Shown: positions 35,480-42,652 of the stretch, in pieces | How the letters are laid out: each line of letters starts with the position of its first letter | How positions within the stretch are numbered: the stretch's first letter is position 1 | NCBI GenBank assembly: GCA_017508485.1 | Contig: JAFVYV010000013.1 | Span: forward strand, 1 to 42,652 | Origin: Clostridia bacterium | GTDB lineage: Bacteria; Bacillota; Clostridia; Christensenellales; Borkfalkiaceae | DNA length: 42,652 nt | Reading direction: 5' to 3' | Notes under the pieces: model-generated | Told to the model about the DNA's origin: nothing | Database searches by the model: none | What the model saw: the letters and a program-made list of their open reading frames with translations, nothing else | Made by a program: the position numbers and the translations under genes

Positions 35480-35507
35480 AAACCCGTTGTTTACAAACAA
35501 CGGGTTT
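35480..35507. terminator. Bidirectional terminator
   Basis: Stem AAACCCGTTGTTT/AAACAACGGGTTT with a 2-base centre. It serves both the TtcA-like gene and the LRR lipoprotein gene. Confidence 0.92.
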
Positions 35508-35535
35508 TTATCTTTTGTAAAAAACTTTTATTTTA

Positions 35536-36648
35536 TTATAATGCTACGTCGCCGTTAGAACATTTAACGAGTGTTGCTACCACGTCTTTGTTCCAAGAAG
35601 CACCTTTTGTAACGTTACCCCAAGCAGTAGTATCGCCACCAAACTCAATAGTTTTTAAACTTTCACAACCTTGGAAAGATGCAATACCGATACTTTCTAC
35701 GTTGCTTAACTTGATGCTTTCAAGTTTAGTTGCGTTGTAGAATGCGTAGTGACCAATCGTTTTGATTTCTGCACTTAAAATAACTTCTTCTACTTCACTA
35801 TTACTAAATGAGTGTTCGCCGATAGTTTCTACAAGGTTAGGTAAAGTAACGTTAACTAATTTTGTATTTTCAAATGCGCTATTGCAGAGTTTTGTTAATT
35901 TAGAACTTGCAGTAAACTTAACAACTGCAGTATCAGTAGTACCTAAATCACCTTTTAACTTTAAGCAGTTTTTGAACGCGTTGTTGCCTATAACTGCAAC
36001 TTCATCACTAATTACAACCTTTTTTAAGCCTGTGCAATCACTAAACGCATTGTCGCTAATTTTTGTGATAGTGCCTTGTAAAGTGATAGTTTCAATTCTG
36101 CTAATACCACTAAACGCATATCTTGGAAGTTCGTAATTTTCAATTGCTACGATATTTACCGTTTTAAGAGTTGATGGTAGGTAGTAACTAATTGTTCCAC
36201 TTTCACTATAGTTTTGAGTTACGCTATAACCTTTACCTTCATCATATTCTTCAGTAGTGTAAAATGCGTGACCAAAAAGTCTTTCATCGTTAACTGCGTC
36301 CTTCTTAAATCCAACGAAAGGAAGGGTTATTTCTTCAAGGCTTTTCATATTAGCAAATGCGCCTTCGCCAATTTCTTCAACTGAAGAACCTACTGTAATT
36401 TTTGTTAAACTTGCGTTACCACTAAACGCACCCTTTTTGATTGCACCGATTTCTTTACCATCAATCGTGTCAATAGTTAGTTCCGTTACGCCTTCTTCAG
36501 GTACGTAGTCAATAACTGTATAAACTCCGTCAATCTTACGGATTTTTAAACCACTGTCGCCTTTGCCTGTTGGGTTATCACAAGCAATAAACGCTGAAAG
36601 TGATAAAACAAATACAAGGCTTAGTAGTAGGTATAAAAGCTTTTTCAT
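35536..36648 (-). CDS. BspA-type leucine-rich repeat lipoprotein
   Basis: This 370-residue exported protein has a signal ending near Cys23 (FIAC, an imperfect lipobox). About seven LRR_5 (BspA/Treponema-type) repeats follow, of the form IG.GAF.NC..L..I.LP..V, between residues 50 and 350. Clear copies are IGEGAFANMKSLEEITLP, ISDNAFSDCTGLKKVVIS and IGHYAFYNATKLESIKLS. Such repeats form an extended curved surface for binding or adhesion. The ligand is unknown. I start at the ATG at 36648 (AAGGAG upstream) rather than 36675. It has its own promoter at 36694-36722. Confidence 0.92.
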   Translation of the reverse strand: MKKLLYLLLSLVFVLSLSAFIACDNPTGKGDSGLKIRKIDGVYTVIDYVPEEGVTELTIDTIDGKEIGAIKKGAFSGNASLTKITVGSSVEEIGEGAFANMKSLEEITLPFVGFKKDAVNDERLFGHAFYTTEEYDEGKGYSVTQNYSESGTISYYLPSTLKTVNIVAIENYELPRYAFSGISRIETITLQGTITKISDNAFSDCTGLKKVVISDEVAVIGNNAFKNCLKLKGDLGTTDTAVVKFTASSKLTKLCNSAFENTKLVNVTLPNLVETIGEHSFSNSEVEEVILSAEIKTIGHYAFYNATKLESIKLSNVESIGIASFQGCESLKTIEFGGDTTAWGNVTKGASWNKDVVATLVKCSNGDVAL

Positions 36649-36693
36649 TATTTTGCTCCTTAAAAATTTAAACAATAATACTTATACTCGTTA

Positions 36694-36722
36694 ATTTTAT
36701 CATTTTATATTTTTTTTGTCAA
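36694..36722 (-). promoter_or_regulatory. SigA-type promoter of the LRR lipoprotein gene
   Basis: Minus strand: consensus -35 TTGACA (36722-36717), 17 bp, -10 TAAAAT (36699-36694). Confidence 0.85.
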
Positions 36723-36780
36723 TAAATAATTATGTTTATATACTACTTTTTGCCTTGTAATGCCCTTTATTTTTCCTTTT

Positions 36781-38232
36781 TTATAAAATTACCTTGCCAT
36801 TTATAAAACTGTTAAAATATCCTTCTACTTCTATACCTGATTTTGAAAAACTGCTTATTAAATTACTTGGCGTTACAATTTTGTAAGAGCCGTCTTTTGC
36901 GTACTCTTTTAATAGGTTGAAAAACTTTTTATCACCTATGTCGCACCTTAATCTGTCAAACATTATGGTTGGTTTTATATAAGATAAATTTACGTATTCG
37001 TATTCGCTTTTATACTCTTTTAAGTGGCGCATTGAAGTATCAACTTTGTTAAAAAGTTTGTCGTAAACGGTGCAGTAAGTTTGGTAGTTTTGCTCACATA
37101 TATTTATAAGCGTTTCCCTTTTTATGCCGTATTCACTATTTTGTTCATAAAAAAGAACTACCGAATACTCCGTTAAACCTTCGTCTAAATAGCCGTATTC
37201 TATTTGGTTGTTTCCAACCAAGCCGTACCACCATTGATGTGCCGTTTCGTGCACTATTACTTCGTTAAAACTTTGTTCGTCAAGGTTGTCGCTTATATAA
37301 ACTAAGCCAGGGTATTCCATACCACCTTCAAAAAACTTTGTTTGGCAAACGGAAAAGGTTTGATAAGGATACTCTATAAATAAATTGGAAAAGGTTTTTA
37401 TCGCCTTAACTGCCGTTTCTAACTTGGTTTTTGGCGATTTATCATCATAATAGTAGTAGTTTACTTCTTTATCGCCTATTTTTTCAGTCAAAACTTCATA
37501 ATCTTTTGAAAGAACTAAACAAAAATCCCTTGCGTTTTTTAGTTCGTAACTACTTTTTGTTAAGTCTCTCTCCGTTTTTGTTTTTGTTAACTTTCCACTA
37601 CTTGCAACTAAATATTCGGTCGGCGCAGTTATGCTTACCGTATAGTTTGCAACTTCCGTGTAAAAAGGGTCGCCTATCGCATAATAGTTGCACTCGTAAA
37701 AACCGTTGTCGTAAACGGCTAAAACTGGATAAAAGTTGCCTAAATTTACCGTATTATCGTAATATCCCGTTCTTGCGTAAACGTTTGCAAGGCTTAAACA
37801 AAACTCCATTTCTACCTTTACGCTTTCGTTAGGAAAAAGTTCGTTTTTTAGGGGTACGGTTAGTAAATTTAAGTCTTCTCCACCTATATAAAAGTCAACC
37901 TTTTCCCCTTCAACTTTTACGCTATCAATACTCATTTTGCCATAACTTATTCCGTTTGGATATGCTTTTGCTATATATTGTGGTAAAACGGGTTGATATT
38001 TTGCGCCTTCCCGAAATGCGTTGCCAAAAGTGTTGAATTTTAGTTCAGTAAAAACTACTTCTTCGCTATTAACCACGTTAACTTCCATTTTGCCGTAAAG
38101 GTTATGTTCTTCTTCCACGTAAGTTAGGTCTAAATTATAACTTGTTAAATTCTCCCTTTTGTCGCAAGAAAATAAGGTTATAGAAGAAAAAATGGTTATT
38201 AAAACTAATAAAAATATGCCTGTCCTTTTCAT
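36781..38232 (-). CDS. M1-family metallopeptidase, lipoprotein
   Basis: This 483-residue exported peptidase has a lipobox LFSC (Cys23). The M1 exopeptidase loop appears as GGMEYPG (303-309, where GAMEN is usual). The zinc site is HETAHQWW (H328, E329, H332) with the third ligand E351 in YLDEGLTEY. It lacks the long C-terminal ARM-like domain of full aminopeptidases, so it is a short secreted form. It probably trims peptides outside the membrane. Its ribosome binding site GGGAG is the 3' arm of the hairpin at 38233-38281, which should limit translation of read-through transcripts. No separate promoter is clear. Confidence 0.92.
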   Translation of the reverse strand: MKRTGIFLLVLITIFSSITLFSCDKRENLTSYNLDLTYVEEEHNLYGKMEVNVVNSEEVVFTELKFNTFGNAFREGAKYQPVLPQYIAKAYPNGISYGKMSIDSVKVEGEKVDFYIGGEDLNLLTVPLKNELFPNESVKVEMEFCLSLANVYARTGYYDNTVNLGNFYPVLAVYDNGFYECNYYAIGDPFYTEVANYTVSITAPTEYLVASSGKLTKTKTERDLTKSSYELKNARDFCLVLSKDYEVLTEKIGDKEVNYYYYDDKSPKTKLETAVKAIKTFSNLFIEYPYQTFSVCQTKFFEGGMEYPGLVYISDNLDEQSFNEVIVHETAHQWWYGLVGNNQIEYGYLDEGLTEYSVVLFYEQNSEYGIKRETLINICEQNYQTYCTVYDKLFNKVDTSMRHLKEYKSEYEYVNLSYIKPTIMFDRLRCDIGDKKFFNLLKEYAKDGSYKIVTPSNLISSFSKSGIEVEGYFNSFINGKVIL

Positions 38233-38281
38233 AAAAAAACTCCCTTAAATACTTATAAAATAGTGTATTCAAGGGAGAGTT
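38233..38281 (-). terminator. Terminator hairpin that contains the ribosome binding site of the M1 gene
   Basis: A 13-bp stem with one mismatch is formed by 38240-38252 and 38265-38277, with a 12-base loop. On the minus strand the 3' arm contains AAGGGAG, followed by seven T residues and then directly by the ATG at 38232. It therefore looks both like the terminator of the upstream SpoIIQ-like gene and like a lock on the next gene's ribosome binding site. Confidence 0.82.
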
Positions 38282-38293
38282 AAAAAATAACTT

Positions 38294-38932
38294 TTACTTC
38301 TCTTCTAAAGTCATATATTTTTCAGGGTTTATTAGGTTGCCGTTTTCAATAACTTCAAAGTGAATATGGCTTCCGTCCTTTGCTTCTTGAAGATTTGTGT
38401 TAGAAACGTAACCTATCGTATCGCCTGTTTCAACTATCGTGCCAACTGCAATTAAATCTTCGTTTAATAACCCGTTATAAACCGTTTTTAGCCCGTTTTT
38501 GTGGTCAATGGTTATTGTTACACCCGTTAATAGATTGTAGTCTACGCTTTCTACCACGCCGTCATAAACGGCTGAAACTGTTGCCCCTTCTTCAGCATAA
38601 AAGTCAATGCCTAAATGCTTTGAGTATCTATTTAAGGTGCTATTAAACACAACCGTGTCAGAGTAATCTTTTAACACGTATCCGTTTACCGGATAGATAA
38701 ACTCTATCTTTGTGCTTACGCTTTGATTTGGTCCGTCAGTTGGGTTATCCACAGGGTCGTCTGGCGTTTCAATAGGTTTTTGTACGCCGGAAATATCGCC
38801 GTTTGGTAGTGGTTTTTCCGTTTCAAAACCGTAAATTGCAACAAGCGTTATTGATAAACCAATGATTAACGCGCATAGTCCTAATATAAAATAAAAGGAA
38901 TTTTTTTTGATAAAATTGATAATTTTTGTCAT
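38294..38932 (-). CDS. SpoIIQ-like M23 (LytM) peptidase
   Basis: This 212-residue membrane-anchored protein has one N-terminal helix (about 13-34), a Pro/Asp-rich linker and a LytM domain (about 75-205). Zinc-ligand motifs are intact: HLGID (H106, D110) and HIH (H189, H191). In Bacillus SpoIIQ, which joins SpoIIIAH to bridge forespore and mother cell, the LytM site is degenerate, whereas clostridial SpoIIQ keeps it. Size and layout fit SpoIIQ, but a cell-wall hydrolase of other function is possible. I start at the ATG at 38932 with GGAGG eight bases upstream. The frame to 38947 would begin inside that site. Confidence 0.82.
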   Translation of the reverse strand: MTKIINFIKKNSFYFILGLCALIIGLSITLVAIYGFETEKPLPNGDISGVQKPIETPDDPVDNPTDGPNQSVSTKIEFIYPVNGYVLKDYSDTVVFNSTLNRYSKHLGIDFYAEEGATVSAVYDGVVESVDYNLLTGVTITIDHKNGLKTVYNGLLNEDLIAVGTIVETGDTIGYVSNTNLQEAKDGSHIHFEVIENGNLINPEKYMTLEEK

Positions 38933-38953
38933 TTTTTTAACCTCCAATATGTA

Positions 38954-39352
38954 TTAAAAACTGCCGAAAATTAAAGGAGTGCCTACCGTTATTTTGCCGT
39001 TTGAAAGGGAAAAGTGTAAGTTTACTTTTTCATTTTTTAGCACAACGCCATTTTTTAGTGAATTTGTGTAGCAGTAATAGTTTTTTGTTCCTTCTACTTC
39101 TTCAATAAACATAACTTTTGCCGATAGGCTTTCAAAAAGTGCTTTGGTTTCTTCTATGCTTAAGGTTGTGCTTTCCCCTAAAGAGCCTAAAAAATTAAAC
39201 TTTCCAGTTACTTCTTTTGCTAAAGAGCCACCACCACCTTTATAAAAAATTACTTCCTTATTTAAGCCGTTAAAAGGGCTGGTGTAATTAAAAAAGGTTA
39301 GCGCTACAAACAAAAGTGAACAAGCCGTTAAATAGAAAAGTCTTTTAAACAT
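38954..39352 (-). CDS. Small exported protein upstream of the SpoIIQ-like gene, unknown function
   Basis: This 132-residue protein has an N-terminal hydrophobic segment (about 4-21) that is a signal or anchor, followed by a glycine patch (YKGGGGSLAKEV) and a mixed alpha/beta domain. I do not recognise it. In Bacillus the small secreted YwmB lies near spoIIQ, and a distant relation is possible but not shown. Its ribosome binding site AAGGAG lies wholly inside the hairpin at 39353-39385. The SpoIIQ-like gene starts 21 bases after its stop. Confidence 0.72.
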   Translation of the reverse strand: MFKRLFYLTACSLLFVALTFFNYTSPFNGLNKEVIFYKGGGGSLAKEVTGKFNFLGSLGESTTLSIEETKALFESLSAKVMFIEEVEGTKNYYCYTNSLKNGVVLKNEKVNLHFSLSNGKITVGTPLIFGSF

Positions 39353-39385
39353 AAAAAAATCTCCTTTTGTTATAAGGAGATTTTT
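39353..39385 (-). terminator. Perfect terminator hairpin that contains the next ribosome binding site
   Basis: Twelve base pairs, AAAAATCTCCTT/AAGGAGATTTTT (39355-39366 with 39374-39385), with a 7-base loop. On the minus strand the 3' arm is the AAGGAG site plus the T tract, and the ATG of the next gene (39352) follows two bases later. It terminates the gene at 39426 and masks the ribosome binding site when transcription reads through. Confidence 0.85.
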
Positions 39386-39425
39386 GACTTGTTTTTTGCT
39401 TTTTATACCTGTAAAAAGAATTTTT

Positions 39426-40655
39426 TTATAAATTTTCTAATATTCCCTTTTCGCGAAGAAGTGATAAGGTGGTGTAGTTTTCCATAAAATATGGCGCATA
39501 GTATATGCTTTTTTTAATTAGTTCGTAATCCACAGTTTCAGTTTCTTCTAATAGTGCGTTAAAAATTTTAACAAACTTTCTTTTGCGTTTAAGAATTGCG
39601 TTTATCTTTTTTAATAGTTTTGCGTTATGCTTTTTAAGTTTGTTTTCAAATTCAAAAAAGTTAGGTAAATTTTCTTTTACCCTTCTTAATAAGTCTATTT
39701 CGTTTTGGTTAGTTATTTTAGATAGTTCTTCTATGTCTTCTATATAGTTTGGAACTGATAAAATATTTTCTTGCTTTTTTGAAAAGTAAATTTTATAAAG
39801 TTCAAGTAAAGCAAAAACCGTGGTTATTTTGGTTAAGTTGTTTACTTCGCCAAGTGCTTTTTGCACCTTTTCAACTGCAAAGTAAGAAGAATTATACAGT
39901 TCGTCTTCTAAAAAGTTGTTTGCTATATCTAATTTTAACCCTTCTTCAATAAGTTTTATACTCCTTTTTTTAGAAAGGTTGTTCATAATGGCAAAAATTG
40001 AGTTGTTTATTAATTCTAAACAGTTTTCACACAGTTTTTTTGAAAAAATTGTTTTGTTTACCCTTAAGTCTATTACGCTTACTAAACTAGTAAGTGCGTT
40101 AAGGTAGGCTGTTAAAAGGTCTTTTTTTTGAGCCACCAAAAGTTTTTCATCAATAATTATATATTTTTTTGTGGTTATTTTTATTTTATCTTCTTTGCCA
40201 TCAACCGTTACCCTTATTTTGTTGTTGAAAACCCCTTTAACGTTTACTGAAGTTGGTATAAAGATAAGTGGAATTTGTTTAACGAAAGCAAAGTAAGAAA
40301 GGGCGTTTACTAAATCTATATCAAAGGTTATAACGCATCTTAGGTCTTCAGGCAAACAAAAAAGTTTGCTTAAATCTTCTACCTTATCGCTTAAATTATT
40401 TACTATAATACTAAGCGGAACTATGCCTTCCTTCTTTAAAAAATCAATAAGTGATTTTCCAAAACTTTCAAAAGAGTTTTCCGTACAAATTAAGGCTACT
40501 TTAGAGTAAGGAAAATTCTTCATAACAAGTTTTATATTTTTAATAAAATTGCCATAAAAAAGTTCTGCGTTTATAAAATGGCACTCTTTACAAGCACAAT
40601 TTATTTTGGTATTTATTAAGTTTTCAATAGAATATCCTGCAAAATTTTCCTTCAT
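39426..40655 (-). CDS. Degenerate glycerol-1-phosphate dehydrogenase-like protein
   Basis: This 409-residue protein has the layout of the iron-dehydrogenase / dehydroquinate synthase-like superfamily. The N-terminal CACKECHF (C20, C22, C25, H26) recalls the CxCGxxH start of bacterial glycerol-1-phosphate dehydrogenases. A Rossmann-like part follows (KVALICTENSFESFGKSL). IPLIFIPTSVNVKGVF (128-143) matches the usual VPTAPSMDGY region, and KKDLLTAYLNALTSLV keeps the metal Asp (D179). The GGG nucleotide loop is replaced by FDIDLVNALSYF (111-122), and neither metal histidine motif is visible. It is therefore probably not a dehydrogenase. The C-terminal half is unusually rich in Lys and Asn. Assignment rests on my reading of motifs and needs a profile search. 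Confidence 0.6.
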   Translation of the reverse strand: MKENFAGYSIENLINTKINCACKECHFINAELFYGNFIKNIKLVMKNFPYSKVALICTENSFESFGKSLIDFLKKEGIVPLSIIVNNLSDKVEDLSKLFCLPEDLRCVITFDIDLVNALSYFAFVKQIPLIFIPTSVNVKGVFNNKIRVTVDGKEDKIKITTKKYIIIDEKLLVAQKKDLLTAYLNALTSLVSVIDLRVNKTIFSKKLCENCLELINNSIFAIMNNLSKKRSIKLIEEGLKLDIANNFLEDELYNSSYFAVEKVQKALGEVNNLTKITTVFALLELYKIYFSKKQENILSVPNYIEDIEELSKITNQNEIDLLRRVKENLPNFFEFENKLKKHNAKLLKKINAILKRKRKFVKIFNALLEETETVDYELIKKSIYYAPYFMENYTTLSLLREKGILENL

Positions 40656-40732
40656 TTTTACTTACCCTTGATTATTGTACCATAAAAAAAGCCTTTTTTT
40701 AAGTATTTTTATAAAAAAAATTAAATTCCCCC

Positions 40733-40760
40733 TTGTAATTTGTTAAAAAAATGGTATAAT
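40733..40760 (+). promoter_or_regulatory. SigA-type promoter of the HU gene
   Basis: -35 TTGTAA (40733-40738), 16 bp, consensus -10 TATAAT (40755-40760) preceded by GG. Confidence 0.75.
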
Positions 40761-40796
40761 TTTAGTATAAACATATTTATATGTTAGGAGGGAATT

Positions 40797-41072
40797 ATGA
40801 ATAAGAATGAATTAATTAGAGCCGTTGCTAATAAAGCCGGAATCACACTAAAGGTAGCTGGGGACAGCGTTGACGCATTAACAGATGCAATATTTGAAGC
40901 TTTAAAGGCAGACGACAAAATTCAACTTTCTGGATTTGGTAGCTTTGAAGTTAAGAAAAAACCTGCTAGAAAGGGTGTTAACCCTGCAACAGGCGATCCT
41001 ATTGACATACCTGCATCTATCCAACCTGTTTTCAAATTCAGTAAAACGTTTAAAGACGGACTTAACAAATAA
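40797..41072 (+). CDS. hup: HU-type DNA-binding protein
   Basis: This 91-residue nucleoid protein binds and bends DNA as a dimer. The family core is clear: MNKNELIRAVANKAG at the N-terminus, the signature GFGSFEVKKKPARKG (about 46-60) and the beta-arm tip NPATGDPIDIPAS (about 61-73). It has a very strong AGGAGGGA ribosome binding site and its own promoter and terminator, as expected for an abundant protein. Confidence 0.98.
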   Translation: MNKNELIRAVANKAGITLKVAGDSVDALTDAIFEALKADDKIQLSGFGSFEVKKKPARKGVNPATGDPIDIPASIQPVFKFSKTFKDGLNK

Positions 41073-41074
41073 TT

Positions 41075-41100
41075 AAAAAAGAGCGATTTCGCTCTTTTTT
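41075..41100 (+). terminator. Terminator of the HU gene
   Basis: Stem AAAAAAGAGCG/CGCTCTTTTTT with loop ATTT. Confidence 0.93.
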
Positions 41101-41125
41101 AATTTTAAAGTTTTTTATTAAAAAC

Positions 41126-41157
41126 AAAAAGAACTATTCAATTGAATAGTTCTTTTT
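41126..41157 (-). terminator. Terminator of tuf
   Basis: A perfect 32-base dyad. The left half is AAAAAGAACTATTCAA and its exact complement follows. T-rich on both strands, so it also works for the HU side. Confidence 0.92.
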
Positions 41158-41177
41158 TTATATTGAGTTTGCCTCAA

Positions 41178-42395
41178 TTATTTAATAATTTTAGAAACAA
41201 CACCTGAACCTACAGTTCTACCACCTTCACGGATAGCGAATCTTAAACCTTCTTCACAAGCGATTGGAGTGATAAGTTTAACAGTGATTTCTACGTTATC
41301 ACCAGGCATAACCATTTCAACACCTGCTGGAAGTGTAATTGAACCAGTAACGTCTGTAGTTCTGAAGAAGAATTGTGGACGATAGTTGTTGAAGAATGGA
41401 GTATGTCTACCACCTTCATCCTTTGAAAGTACGTAAACTTGACCTACGAATTCAGTATGAGGAGAAATTGTACCTGGTTTTGCAATAACTTGTCCTCTTT
41501 CGATTGCCTTTCTATCAATACCTCTTAATAAAAGACCAACGTTGTCACCTGCTTGAGCTTCGTCAAGAAGTTTTCTGAACATTTCAATACCAGTAATAAC
41601 TGTTGAAGATGCCTTTTCTTGTAAACCAACGATTTCAGCTGGGTCACCAACTTTAGCAACACCTCTTTCTACTCTACCTGTAGCAACTGTACCACGACCA
41701 CTGATTGTGAATACGTCTTCTACTGGTACTAAGAAAGGTTTTGAATCTTCTCTTGCAGGAGTTGGAATGTAAGAGTCAACTGCTGCCATTAAGTCTCTGA
41801 TACATTGAGTATCTGGGTGTGTTTGAATTGTAGCATCATCAGCTGTTTGAGCAACTTCTAATGCTTTGAAAGCTGAACCCTTGATGATTGGAGTATCTTC
41901 TCCAGGGAAGCCATATTCACTTAATAAGTCTCTGATTTCCATTTCTACTAATTCAAGTAGTTCTGGGTCATCTAAAAGGTCAGTTTTGTTTAAGAATACT
42001 ACGATGTAAGGAACACCTACTTGACGAGCAAGAAGAATGTGTTCTCTAGTTTGTGGCATTGGGCCGTCTGTAGCAGCACAAACAAGGATTGCGCCGTCCA
42101 TTTGAGCAGCACCTGTAATCATGTTCTTAACGTAGTCGGCGTGGCCTGGGCAGTCAACGTGAGCATAGTGTCTGTTGTCTGTTTGATATTCTACGTGAGA
42201 AGTATTTATTGTGATACCTCTTGCCTTTTCTTCTGGTGCCTTATCGATTTCATCATATCTCATTTTTTGAGCTTGTCCATTTGCAGCCATAACCATTGTG
42301 ATTGCAGCTGTTAATGTAGTCTTACCGTGGTCAACGTGGCCGATTGTACCAATGTTAACGTGTGGCTTGCTTCTGTCAAATTTAGCTTTTGCCAT
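41178..42395 (-). CDS. tuf: Elongation factor Tu
   Basis: This 405-residue GTPase delivers aminoacyl-tRNA to the ribosome. The G-domain motifs are GHVDHGKTT (about 19-27), [13 protein letters not shown] and NKTDLLDD, and domains 2 and 3 follow with full length. The start is the ATG at 42395 ([17 protein letters not shown]), with GGAGG upstream. The reading frame reaching TTG at 42410 includes that site and is not used. It lies downstream of fusA as in the str operon. Confidence 0.99.
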   Translation of the reverse strand: MAKAKFDRSKPHVNIGTIGHVDHGKTTLTAAITMVMAANGQAQKMRYDEIDKAPEEKARGITINTSHVEYQTDNRHYAHVDCPGHADYVKNMITGAAQMDGAILVCAATDGPMPQTREHILLARQVGVPYIVVFLNKTDLLDDPELLELVEMEIRDLLSEYGFPGEDTPIIKGSAFKALEVAQTADDATIQTHPDTQCIRDLMAAVDSYIPTPAREDSKPFLVPVEDVFTISGRGTVATGRVERGVAKVGDPAEIVGLQEKASSTVITGIEMFRKLLDEAQAGDNVGLLLRGIDRKAIERGQVIAKPGTISPHTEFVGQVYVLSKDEGGRHTPFFNNYRPQFFFRTTDVTGSITLPAGVEMVMPGDNVEITVKLITPIACEEGLRFAIREGGRTVGSGVVSKIIK

Positions 42396-42451
42396 TATTG
42401 TTTCCTCCAATTAATGTTTATTTTTATTTTTTTATTTTTGTTATTTTTGCA

Positions 42452-42471
42452 TCGGGGTTTTTACACCCCGA
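42452..42471 (-). other. GC-rich hairpin between fusA and tuf
   Basis: TCGGGGT/ACCCCGA (42452-42458 with 42465-42471), loop TTTTAC. No T run follows on either strand, so it is not a normal terminator. It may be a processing or stability element that sets tuf apart from fusA. Confidence 0.55.
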
Positions 42472-42515
42472 CACTATTTATTTTACAATGATTTTTGATA
42501 ATTGTCAACAGTAAA

Positions 42516-42652
42516 TTATGCTTTTTTGCCAATTATCTTTTCTGCAACGCTCTTTGGTACTTCTGCGTAGTGAGAGAATTGCATTGTGTAGTTACCTCTA
42601 CCTTGTGTTCTACTTCTTAAGTCAGTTGCATAACCGAACATTTCAGAAAGTG
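42516..42652 (-). CDS. fusA: Elongation factor G, C-terminal end (cut by window edge)
   Basis: The last 45 codons are visible on the minus strand, reading [19 protein letters not shown], then [19 protein letters not shown], and ending in GKKA before TAA at 42516-42518. This is the conserved C-terminal end of EF-G, the GTPase that drives translocation. The gene continues beyond base 42652. It lies 120 bases upstream of tuf. Confidence 0.97.
   Translation of the reverse strand, partial: LSEMFGYATDLRSRTQGRGNYTMQFSHYAEVPKSVAEKIIGKKA

Overview
The window is a contiguous piece of a low-GC, AT-rich bacterial chromosome. It uses the standard bacterial code: TGA acts as a stop in the ATGA overlaps, and TAA is the commonest stop. 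The content points to an anaerobic, endospore-forming Bacillota (Clostridia-like) lineage: SpmA/SpmB, a SpoIIQ-like M23 protein, Pta-AckA acetate formation, formate-tetrahydrofolate ligase, a zinc-type L32, GlyRS of the alpha2 type, and many lipoproteins. The sequence alone does not fix the species. Almost every transcription unit has a recognisable SigA-type promoter with 17-bp spacing and a strong intrinsic terminator, which makes the unit boundaries fairly clear.

Layout. 1-502: the 5' end of a 23S rRNA gene on the minus strand, with its own promoter and no 16S gene upstream. 1093-1706: a divergent seven-tRNA operon (Gly, Arg, His, Gln, Lys, Lys, Leu), followed by a structured element that repeats the tRNA-Leu tail. 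2018-9661 (minus): a secreted metallophosphoesterase; a YtrA-like GntR/ABC operon; and a CpsC-CpsD-CpsB-type tyrosine-phosphorylation trio continuing into a peptidase E-like gene and queH. 9817-15923: an M29 aminopeptidase, yceD-rpmF, pta-ackA, tmcAL and a divergent pair of small XRE regulators. 15951-22423 (minus): metG, tatD, a TatD-linked radical SAM gene, then ksgA, an iron alcohol dehydrogenase, rdgB and a YfcE-like phosphodiesterase. 22556-31284: spmAB, a small membrane protein plus guaB, a lipoprotein, fhs-glnS and glyQS. 31381-35466: a fused ABC transporter, a COG2426 membrane protein and a TtcA-like thiolase. 35536-40655 (minus): an LRR lipoprotein, an M1 peptidase lipoprotein, a SpoIIQ-like protein, a small exported protein and a degenerate glycerol-1-phosphate dehydrogenase-like protein. 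40797 to the end: HU, tuf and the end of fusA.

The window is mostly housekeeping: translation (rRNA, tRNAs, four aminoacyl-tRNA/formyl-folate related enzymes, EF-Tu, EF-G, L32, tRNA and rRNA modification), central metabolism (acetate kinase pathway, IMP dehydrogenase, C1 metabolism) and envelope or sporulation functions. No phage, CRISPR array, insertion sequence or defence system was seen. The parts that ordinary annotation does not explain are the unlinked 23S unit, the tRNA-Leu tail element at 1707-1931, two terminator hairpins whose 3' arms are ribosome binding sites (38233-38281 and 39353-39385), the metal-site-less dehydrogenase homologue at 39426-40655, and the operator-in-spacer regulator pair at 15412-15923.
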